Assembly: GCA_002733155.1 (NCBI GenBank)
Contig: NVUO01000009.1
Coordinates: forward strand, 66,080-71,242
Direction of reading: 5' to 3'
DNA: 5,163 nt
DNA from: Sulfurimonas sp.
GTDB lineage: Bacteria; Campylobacterota; Campylobacteria; Campylobacterales; Sulfurimonadaceae
Positions within the stretch are counted from its first letter, which is position 1, and the number at the start of each line of letters is the position of its first letter. A program made the translations under genes and the position numbers. Of the stretch, positions 1-5,163 are shown one piece after another. The notes beneath the pieces are model-generated. The model saw only the letters and a program-made list of their open reading frames with translations, was not told the DNA's origin and made no database searches.

Positions 1-386
1 TATTCGATATAGATAAGTTTAAAGATATTAATGACGCATATGGACATCCTTTTGGGGATAAGGTTATTAAATCTGTAGCTAATTCTATCTCTAGTACTTT
101 AAAAAAAGATGCAATTTTTGGTCGTATTGGTGGGGAAGAATTTTGCATAATAATGAACAGCAAATATATTGAAATTATTAGTCTATATCTAGAAAAAGTA
201 AGATTAGATATACAAGGACTTAAAATAATTACTGATGATTTTAAAGAGGTGAAAGTAACTATAAGTACAGGCTTGTCATGTTATCATGATGAAATAAATT
301 CATTAGATGACTTATTAAAAGAGGCTGACGGAGCTTTGTATGAGGCTAAGGGTGGTGGAAGAAATAAAGTAATTTTTAGATCTTAA
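1..386 (+). CDS. GGDEF-domain diguanylate cyclase, C-terminal part (5' end outside window)
   Basis: This gene enters from the left edge. The first whole codon is at base 3 and 127 residues precede the TAA. The visible part is most of a GGDEF domain, which condenses two GTP into the second messenger c-di-GMP. It opens with FDIDKFKDIND, containing the first metal-binding Asp (visible residue 2) and the Asn of the nucleotide site, followed by GHPFGD. The signature loop GGEEF is at visible residues 43-47 (bases 129-143), and the domain ends with the family's usual ADGALYEAK and GRNKV. All catalytic positions I can see are intact, so an active cyclase is likely. The inhibitory I-site, normally RxxD five residues before the signature, reads KKDA, so product inhibition by that route is probably lost. 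The first 40 or so residues of the domain and any sensory part lie outside the window. An ATG at 153 is internal to the domain and is not the start. Confidence 0.93.
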   Translation, partial: FDIDKFKDINDAYGHPFGDKVIKSVANSISSTLKKDAIFGRIGGEEFCIIMNSKYIEIISLYLEKVRLDIQGLKIITDDFKEVKVTISTGLSCYHDEINSLDDLLKEADGALYEAKGGGRNKVIFRS

Positions 387-445
387 ATACCTTTAACTTT
401 ATTTTTAATCTTATATATAAAAATGATTGTTTAAAACTATATAGG

Positions 446-451
446 TATAAT
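446..451 (+). promoter_or_regulatory. Probable -10 box (TATAAT) for the helicase gene
   Basis: A perfect TATAAT preceded by GG lies 32 bases upstream of the helicase ATG. It would place the transcription start near base 458 and give a short leader holding the ribosome binding site. There is no convincing -35 at normal spacing: TTGTTT at 427-432 is only 13 bases away. Weak -35 elements are usual for the main sigma factor in Campylobacterota. It suggests that the helicase is transcribed independently of the diguanylate cyclase gene. Confidence 0.6.
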
Positions 452-470
452 TTCATTCTTAAAAATATAT

Positions 471-476
471 AGAGGA
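471..476 (+). promoter_or_regulatory. Ribosome binding site AGAGGA that sets the helicase start
   Basis: AGAGGA ends 7 bases before the ATG at 484, a normal spacing. The longer in-frame option, TTG at 478, would lie one base from this site and is therefore rejected as the start. Confidence 0.75.
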
Positions 477-483
477 TTTGTTT

Positions 484-2565
484 ATGCCCTTATCACGTTT
501 AAATCTTGAACAATATGCTGCGGCAACTTCTTCATCCTCTCAAAATCTTATTATTGCTTCAGCTGGTACTGGAAAAACATCAACTATAGTCGGACGTATA
601 GGTTATTTGTTGAGTAATGGTATAGAGCCAGAAGAGATTCTTCTTTTAACATTTACAAATAAAGCAGCTGCTGAGATGGTAGAACGTGTAGCTGAATATT
701 TTGGTAAAAATGTAGCTGGGAAAATAGATGCTGGTACATTTCATGCAGTTAGTTATAGGTGGCTAAAAAAGCAGGATAAAAAAGTAGTTCTTAAACAGCA
801 AAGGGAACTAAAGACTCTTTTTAGAAGTGTATATGAGAAACGAAGTTTTGATCATATTGGTGCTGAAATCACTCCATATGGTGGTAATTATTTATATGAT
901 TTATATTCTTTTTACCAAAATACAGAATTAGATAATAATTTTGAAGACTGGATAATAGCTAGATATACTGAGCATGAATTGTTTGCATTAATATATGCAG
1001 ATATAGTTGATGAATTTGAAGATTTAAAAAAAGAGTATGGTTTTGTTAACTTTAATGATTTACTTTTAAACTTTAGAGATATATGTAAAAACAAAGATTT
1101 AGGGTACAAAGAGCTACTTGTAGATGAATACCAAGATACAAATGCACTTCAAGGTACTCTAATAGAAGCTATGAACCCACCATCTCTTTTTTGTGTAGGT
1201 GATTATGATCAAAGTATATATGCCTTTAATGGGGCAGATATATCTATAATTGGATCATTTTCTACAAAATATCCCAAGGCTAAGGTTCATACTCTAACTA
1301 AAAATTATCGTTCTACATCAGAAATTTTATCATTAGCTACTAAGGTTATAGAACATAATGAGAGGATATATCCAAAGCAGCTTGAAGTTACAAGGAGTGG
1401 GGATGCTAATAAACCTAAACTTTTAGCTTATGACGAACTGTTTGACCAATATCATGCAATGGCAGCTCAGATAAGGGATACAGAGACCCCAAAAGAAGAT
1501 ATAGCTGTAATATTTAGAAATAATTCTTCCGCTGATGGTATTGAAGTTGGATTAAGAGAACTAGGCATTGCCTGTAAAAGAAAAGGTGGCACTAGCTTTT
1601 TTGATTCTCGTGAAGTTAAGGCTATTTTAGATTTTTATACCTTGTTAGTTAACGAATCTGATATGATGAGTTTTATTCACCTATTTGAGTTTGCTCGTGG
1701 TATTGGTTCAGCTATGGCTAAGGAGATGTATATAGCTTTTAAAACTCTTGGTCATGGAAGTATATTTTATGGACTTTATGCAGCTGACGAGAGTATAAAA
1801 AATCCATTTGAGAAAAGAAAACTAAATAGACAATTAGGTTTATTTGATGATTTTTTAGAATTGGGTGCAGTTGGTAAGTTTGCAAAACTAGGGTTTGAAG
1901 CAAGATTTATGAAAAATCCGATTTTAAAACATCCTAAACTTACAAAAGATTCTGCAACGTTTTTACATGATTTTTATCTTTTATATAGAGATTTAAAGGG
2001 TATTAAACAACCTCGTACTATAGTAAAAAAGATTGCATCTTCTAATGTATTTAAATACATAGCTGAGCTTTTATCTAACAAAAGAGCTTTGCTTAAAGAT
2101 GGAAGTGTAGATGAAAAGCAAAAAGAGGAATCTTTATCTAGAATCAGTAGAAAAATGATTTTATTAGAAGCATTATCAAAACCATATTCTGAACATGAGA
2201 GGTTCTTAAATGCAATGATTTTGGGTTCATCTGATTTAACACAAGGTGAAGGGGTTAATCTTCTTAGTGTACATGCTTCAAAGGGTTTAGAATATAAAGA
2301 GGTATATGTAGTTGATTTAATGGATGGAAGATTTCCAAATAGAAAACTTATGCAAAAAGGTGGTTCTTTAGATGAGGAGAGAAGACTTTTTTATGTAGCA
2401 GTAACTAGGGCTAGGGATATTTTATATCTTAGTTTTGCTAAATATGACAAAATTAAAAAAATCAACTTTATGCCATCTCAATTTTTATATGAGGCTGGAT
2501 TAGTTCCTAAAGATGAAGCTTACAGAGCCTTACTTCAAAAAGAATTAGATAAGGATGGGGAATAA
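484..2565 (+). CDS. UvrD/Rep/PcrA-family superfamily 1A DNA helicase
   Basis: This complete 693-residue ATP-dependent 3'-5' DNA helicase is cytoplasmic; the family acts in DNA repair, replication restart and removal of proteins from DNA. Helicase motifs are all present in order: Q motif LNLEQ (6-10), Walker A SAGTGKT (26-32, Lys31), Ia LLLTFTNKAAAEM (53-65), II VDEYQD (213-218), III GDYDQSIYAFNGAD (239-252), IV NYRST (274-278), V LLSVHASKGLEY (593-604) and VI EERRLFYVAVTRARD (631-645, with the arginine finger region). Residues about 380-580 fit the 2B insertion domain. The length matches Rep/UvrD, but the C-terminal Tudor-like extension of typical UvrD/PcrA is not evident, so I cannot choose between uvrD, pcrA and rep. 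Motif III has Tyr and Asn where many homologues have Asp and Arg (GDDDQSIYxxRGA), which may be a lineage trait. The start is set by the AGAGGA at 471-476. No frameshift is seen. Confidence 0.96.
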   Translation: MPLSRLNLEQYAAATSSSSQNLIIASAGTGKTSTIVGRIGYLLSNGIEPEEILLLTFTNKAAAEMVERVAEYFGKNVAGKIDAGTFHAVSYRWLKKQDKKVVLKQQRELKTLFRSVYEKRSFDHIGAEITPYGGNYLYDLYSFYQNTELDNNFEDWIIARYTEHELFALIYADIVDEFEDLKKEYGFVNFNDLLLNFRDICKNKDLGYKELLVDEYQDTNALQGTLIEAMNPPSLFCVGDYDQSIYAFNGADISIIGSFSTKYPKAKVHTLTKNYRSTSEILSLATKVIEHNERIYPKQLEVTRSGDANKPKLLAYDELFDQYHAMAAQIRDTETPKEDIAVIFRNNSSADGIEVGLRELGIACKRKGGTSFFDSREVKAILDFYTLLVNESDMMSFIHLFEFARGIGSAMAKEMYIAFKTLGHGSIFYGLYAADESIKNPFEKRKLNRQLGLFDDFLELGAVGKFAKLGFEARFMKNPILKHPKLTKDSATFLHDFYLLYRDLKGIKQPRTIVKKIASSNVFKYIAELLSNKRALLKDGSVDEKQKEESLSRISRKMILLEALSKPYSEHERFLNAMILGSSDLTQGEGVNLLSVHASKGLEYKEVYVVDLMDGRFPNRKLMQKGGSLDEERRLFYVAVTRARDILYLSFAKYDKIKKINFMPSQFLYEAGLVPKDEAYRALLQKELDKDGE

Positions 2566-2597
2566 ATAGGTAAATATTATTAATTTAAGTTGTATTT

Positions 2598-2603
2598 TAT
2601 AGT
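2598..2603 (+). promoter_or_regulatory. Possible -10 box (TATAGT) for the cyclodipeptide synthase gene
   Basis: The 100 bases between the helicase stop and the next ATG contain TATAGT, five of six matches to the consensus, about 63 bases before the start. No -35 is recognisable, and in DNA this rich in A and T such matches arise by chance. There is no hairpin terminator after the helicase, so read-through transcription into the synthase gene is equally possible. Confidence 0.25.
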
Positions 2604-2654
2604 ATATAGGGTAATCTAGTGCTTCGTTTAAAATAGTTTATTGTATTAAAATTG

Positions 2655-2660
2655 AAGGAA
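2655..2660 (+). promoter_or_regulatory. Ribosome binding site AAGGAA for the cyclodipeptide synthase
   Basis: AAGGAA lies 5 bases before the ATG at 2666, a good Shine-Dalgarno distance. This favours 2666 over the next in-frame ATG at 2672, which would be 11 bases away. Confidence 0.65.
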
Positions 2661-2665
2661 CCTAT

Positions 2666-3385
2666 ATGAAAATGTTACATTCCCACGAATACGCTGGACA
2701 AAAAATGTCCCTTCATGTTAAAAAAGCCGAATCAGATATTGACAGATGTGAATTATATCAAAAAAAAGAGTTAGCTCTAATTGGAATAAGTTTAGGAAAT
2801 TCATATTTTAATGAAAAAAGATTAAAACTTATAATATCTGGATTTGCCAAAAATTTTAAAAAAGTTGCAATATTACTTGCAGATGATTTAGCTATGCATA
2901 ATTATTTAGCTGTTGGATATAGCGAATCTAAAGCAAGAAAAAAAATAAAAAAAAATTCAAACTTTGCTACAAATAGAATCAATAAAATTATAGAAGATTT
3001 AGGGGATGGATATGATGTAAAATTTTATAAATGGAAAGATATAGAATCTTTTTCAAAGTTTAAAGATTCATTAAAGCTTATTGAAACTATATATGAAAGT
3101 GATAATGAATTTTCTAAAGAGATAAATAATCTAACTCTAAAAGTGATTAGAAGTTACACATCAAATGAACTAAATGAAATAGAAGTTATAAATGAAGCAA
3201 AATGGTATTTGCTAAAAGAGCTAGCTTTTGCTGATTGTGCCAGTGATTTTTTTAATAGCTCATTACTTACTTGTTATTATACAGATATTAGTATATATAG
3301 AAAAATTTTAAACAATGAGTTTAAAGGACTGGATAAGCAAATAAATCATGATTATTTGATTTATGAGTGCAGAGAAGTTTCATAG
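2666..3385 (+). CDS. tRNA-dependent cyclodipeptide synthase (CDPS family)
   Basis: This 239-residue protein has the same length as the model enzyme AlbC. CDPSs bind aminoacyl-tRNAs, move the first aminoacyl group onto a serine, and join it to a second to release a cyclic dipeptide; they act in the cytoplasm. By recalled alignment to AlbC, ALIGISLGNSYF (residues 37-48) holds Gly40, the nucleophile Ser42 and Asn45 (AlbC G35, S37, N40). Tyr181 and Glu185 in WYLLKE match Y178 and E182. CYYTD (203-207) matches CYHID, giving Tyr204 for Y202 but Tyr205 where N-Y-H enzymes have His203. The Lys/Arg-rich stretch at 88-107 corresponds to the basic helix that binds tRNA. No signal peptide or membrane segment is seen. 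Pocket residues differ from AlbC, so I do not predict the product. No oxidase, P450, methyltransferase or exporter lies beside it here. The sampled GC content (about 25%) is close to the helicase's (about 27%), so composition gives no sign of recent transfer. Family assignment is strong; activity is inferred. Confidence 0.9.
   Translation: MKMLHSHEYAGQKMSLHVKKAESDIDRCELYQKKELALIGISLGNSYFNEKRLKLIISGFAKNFKKVAILLADDLAMHNYLAVGYSESKARKKIKKNSNFATNRINKIIEDLGDGYDVKFYKWKDIESFSKFKDSLKLIETIYESDNEFSKEINNLTLKVIRSYTSNELNEIEVINEAKWYLLKELAFADCASDFFNSSLLTCYYTDISIYRKILNNEFKGLDKQINHDYLIYECREVS
2938..2955 (+). repeat. Near-continuous adenine tract (A8-T-A9) inside the CDPS gene
   Basis: Eight adenines (2938-2945), one T, then nine adenines (2947-2955) encode Lys-Lys-Ile-Lys-Lys and the start of the following Asn in the presumed tRNA-binding helix (about residues 92-97). 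Runs of this length can allow slippage by RNA or DNA polymerase. The run is in frame in this sequence, and the lysines alone could explain it in such an AT-rich genome. Confidence 0.85.
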
Positions 3386-3395
3386 TTTTACAAAA

Positions 3396-4901
3396 TCAAA
3401 ACAACTTAGAATTGGCGTTGCTTATTGTATCATTGTGTGGAATTTTTATTTTAAACATAACTCCATCTTTATTATTCTTTACATTAAGTTTACCACTACA
3501 GTGCTCCTCAACAATAATTTTACTCATATAAAGTCCAATGCCAGTACCATTTTTATCCAGTTTAGTAGAAAAGTATGGATCAAATATTTTAGTAATAATA
3601 TCATCTGGGATACCACCCCCATTATCGGAAATTTCTAATATTAAGTTTTCCTCTGTACTATAAGTTAAAATTTTAATAAATGGATCTTGTATCTTATTTT
3701 CAAGAAGTATATCTTGTGAATTTTTTAAGATATTTAAAATAACTTGTTTTAATTCATTTGCATAAGAATCGAATTCATTATGGCATTTTAAATGTTTAAG
3801 TATATAAATATTATTTGTTGTAATTTCTATTTCAACTATTCTTAATACTGATTCAATTAGATAGTTAAAACTTGTATTTTCTTTTTCTTTATTTGGTTTG
3901 AAAAAGTCTCTAAAGTCGTCAATTGTAGAACTTAGGTGTTTAGAGTATTCTGAAATTCTTTTTGAAAAGTCTATAACTGTAGACTTATCTGCGGTACCTA
4001 GTTCAGCTTTTATATTAAGTGATATTGCTACTGCACTTATAACTGAGAGTGGTTGTCTCCATTGGTGAGCTATCATGGATATCATTTCACCCATCTGAGC
4101 TAGGCGTGATTGTTGCAAAAGCTGTTGGTCCTTTGCTCTGTTTTTATTTACCTCTTCTTCTACCTGAGAGGCAAGGTTTAGGTTTAAGTCTTGTACCTTT
4201 TTTGATTCTGCGATTAACATGTCAAATACTATATTTTTTTGATTTTCTCTTTTTTTATCTATATGTGAAAACCACAAGATTAAGATAAAAATAATTATTA
4301 AAAAACTACTAGCTATCATCAACATATTATCTAAGACAAGTAAAGTTTCTTCTATTTTATCGTGTTCTTGTAAGGAAAAATCAATAACCAATATAGCCTC
4401 TATCTTATCATTTATTATGATAGGATTTAAGTAAGTGGTCCAAATATTATTAAATTTACTATGTGTAAAAAATATTGGTTTTTTATTTTTATAGATTTTA
4501 TCCCACTCACTAACTTGAAATGGTTGATAAGATTCTCCAAATTCACTTTTTTCATCATCTATCAATGAGCCATCAGCTAAAAATCTAAAATGATTGTATT
4601 CTTTGTCAATTAGGTATATATATTTGAATTTTTTTGTAACAAATAGTGATAAAGTTGTATTTATGTAATCTTGGGAAACTTTATCATCATATAATGAAAT
4701 ATAAAAATCTTTTTTAATAACATCTAAGATATCATTAGATATATTTTCACTAATACTCTCTACATAAGATAAATTATCGTTATAACTTATGTTTACAATC
4801 TTATTTTTAGTATCTTTGTATACAAAAAACATTACAATAGAAATTATTATTAATGCAATAGCTATGGTATTAAAAATATATGATGCTTTTAATTCTTTCA
4901 T
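3396..4901 (-). CDS. Membrane sensor histidine kinase with extracytoplasmic sensor domain
   Basis: This 501-residue two-component sensor kinase autophosphorylates a histidine in response to an external cue and passes the phosphate to a response regulator. Membrane segment 1 is at about 8-28, followed by an extracytoplasmic sensor of about 160 residues (29-190) whose YIYLIDK and later IEAILVIDFS strands resemble a Cache/PAS-like fold (inference). Membrane segment 2 is at about 192-212, then a linker likely to form a coiled coil (230-265). The dimerisation helix carries MIAHQWRQPL with His279. The ATPase domain has its N box (Asn390, Asn394), G1 DNGGGIP (Asp426), F box IFDPYFSTK and G2 NGTGIGLYMSK, all intact. 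No HAMP domain is evident and no receiver is fused; the cognate regulator is not in the window. The start ATG overlaps the upstream gene's stop as ATGA and lacks a clear Shine-Dalgarno, suggesting translational coupling. The gene converges on the CDPS gene with 10 bases between stop codons. Confidence 0.94.
   Translation of the reverse strand: MKELKASYIFNTIAIALIIISIVMFFVYKDTKNKIVNISYNDNLSYVESISENISNDILDVIKKDFYISLYDDKVSQDYINTTLSLFVTKKFKYIYLIDKEYNHFRFLADGSLIDDEKSEFGESYQPFQVSEWDKIYKNKKPIFFTHSKFNNIWTTYLNPIIINDKIEAILVIDFSLQEHDKIEETLLVLDNMLMIASSFLIIIFILILWFSHIDKKRENQKNIVFDMLIAESKKVQDLNLNLASQVEEEVNKNRAKDQQLLQQSRLAQMGEMISMIAHQWRQPLSVISAVAISLNIKAELGTADKSTVIDFSKRISEYSKHLSSTIDDFRDFFKPNKEKENTSFNYLIESVLRIVEIEITTNNIYILKHLKCHNEFDSYANELKQVILNILKNSQDILLENKIQDPFIKILTYSTEENLILEISDNGGGIPDDIITKIFDPYFSTKLDKNGTGIGLYMSKIIVEEHCSGKLNVKNNKDGVMFKIKIPHNDTISNANSKLF
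4898..4901 (-). other. ATGA stop/start overlap coupling the kinase to its upstream gene
   Basis: On the minus strand the start ATG of the kinase and the stop TGA of the preceding gene share bases (ATGA). The twenty bases upstream, rich in A and T, show no purine-rich ribosome binding site, so ribosomes finishing the first gene probably restart on the second. This marks the two as one operon, expected to give linked amounts of both proteins. Confidence 0.8.
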
Positions 4902-5163
4902 TGTGCATACTTTTTTAAACTGTCTGGTAGATTAAGGTTAAATTTTTTTAAATTTTTTGCATTTAATTTTAGTTGAGGCCTGCCTTTTCTCCAGTAAAAA
5001 GCACCAATACTATTTTTAGAGTTTATATAAGATTTATATCTTGTAGCAAAGTAGGGTAAATTTTTACATTCAGCTTCTAATTTATTAAGATTTTTTGCCA
5101 TAACTAATTCAGCTGAATTACAATCATTATATAACTGAAGAGTTGAACTATTTTTTATAATAT
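4898..5163 (-). CDS. Unrecognised protein, C-terminal part, cotranscribed with the histidine kinase
   Basis: The frame runs in from the right edge. Twenty codons upstream of the ATG at 5101 are open, so 87 residues are visible and the true start lies beyond the window. I do not recognise the family with confidence. The visible part contains two cysteines 18 residues apart (in YNDCNSAEL and EAECKNL), then a conserved-looking end with IGAFYWRKGRPQLKLN and LPDSLKKYAQ. The pattern of a mixed domain ending in a Gly-Arg-Pro strand plus a short helix recalls small periplasmic or solute-binding-like proteins encoded next to sensor kinases in Campylobacterota, but that is an impression, not a match I can document. 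No membrane segment is seen in this part. The ATGA overlap with the kinase suggests a role in the same signalling pathway, for example as a ligand-sensing partner of its extracytoplasmic domain. Confidence 0.8.
   Translation of the reverse strand, partial: IIKNSSTLQLYNDCNSAELVMAKNLNKLEAECKNLPYFATRYKSYINSKNSIGAFYWRKGRPQLKLNAKNLKKFNLNLPDSLKKYAQ

Noticed and set aside
387..445. Possible terminator or small gene after the diguanylate cyclase
   Set aside because: The stretch is almost all A and T with only the trivial palindrome CTATATAG at 437-444; no GC stem, T-run pairing or coding potential is visible.
478..483. TTG at 478 as an alternative start for the helicase
   Set aside because: It would sit one base after the AGAGGA ribosome binding site and add only two residues; ATG at 484 has normal spacing.
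912..1109. Open frame of 65 codons on the minus strand inside the helicase gene
   Set aside because: It lies wholly within a well-supported helicase coding region, has no recognisable domain or ribosome binding site, and its Ser/Lys/Asn-rich composition is what the antisense of this AT-rich gene gives.
3385..3402. GTTTT/AAAAC inverted match as a bidirectional terminator
   Set aside because: Five pairs with one G-C and an eight-base loop give too little stability to act as an intrinsic terminator.
3363..3638. Open frame of 91 codons on the plus strand overlapping the CDPS end
   Set aside because: It runs antisense to the conserved ATPase domain of the histidine kinase, overlaps the CDPS C-terminus in another frame, and resembles no protein family.
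4049..4288. Open frame of 79 codons on the plus strand within the kinase gene
   Set aside because: It is the antisense shadow of the conserved H-box and linker; no start signal or family resemblance.

Overview
The window is very AT-rich (hand counts of several lines give roughly 25-30% GC). It looks like a chromosomal segment of a Campylobacterota (epsilonproteobacterial) bacterium, with Arcobacteraceae- or Sulfurimonas-type relatives most likely. The grounds are the base composition, a histidine kinase with the H-box wording IAHQWRQPL that is very common in that phylum, and a good TATAAT -10 box without a clear -35. The genus is inference.

Layout from left to right. (1) Bases 1-386, plus strand: the C-terminal 127 residues of a GGDEF diguanylate cyclase with an intact GGEEF signature and a degenerate inhibitory site. 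(2) 484-2565, plus strand: a complete 693-residue UvrD/Rep/PcrA-type superfamily 1 DNA helicase behind its own promoter. (3) 2666-3385, plus strand: a complete 239-residue protein that I identify as a tRNA-dependent cyclodipeptide synthase (CDPS). It has the GIS nucleophile motif, the conserved Tyr and Glu four residues apart, and a Cys-Tyr-Tyr in place of the usual Tyr-His or Tyr-Pro pair. (4) 3396-4901, minus strand, convergent with the CDPS and only 10 bp away: a membrane histidine kinase with an extracytoplasmic sensor domain. (5) 4898 to the window end, minus strand: the C-terminal part of an unrecognised protein whose stop overlaps the kinase start in an ATGA, so the two form a coupled operon.

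The most interesting item is the CDPS. These enzymes take aminoacyl groups from charged tRNAs to make cyclic dipeptides (diketopiperazines). They usually sit beside tailoring enzymes, but none is visible here; the neighbours are a housekeeping helicase and a sensory kinase. Its active-site signature falls outside the two textbook classes (N-Y-H and X-Y-P). Whether its product relates to the flanking signalling genes (c-di-GMP synthesis, sensor kinase) is speculation from proximity only. No RNA genes, CRISPR arrays, insertion sequences or strong intrinsic terminators were seen, and no gene-free stretch exceeds about 100 bases.
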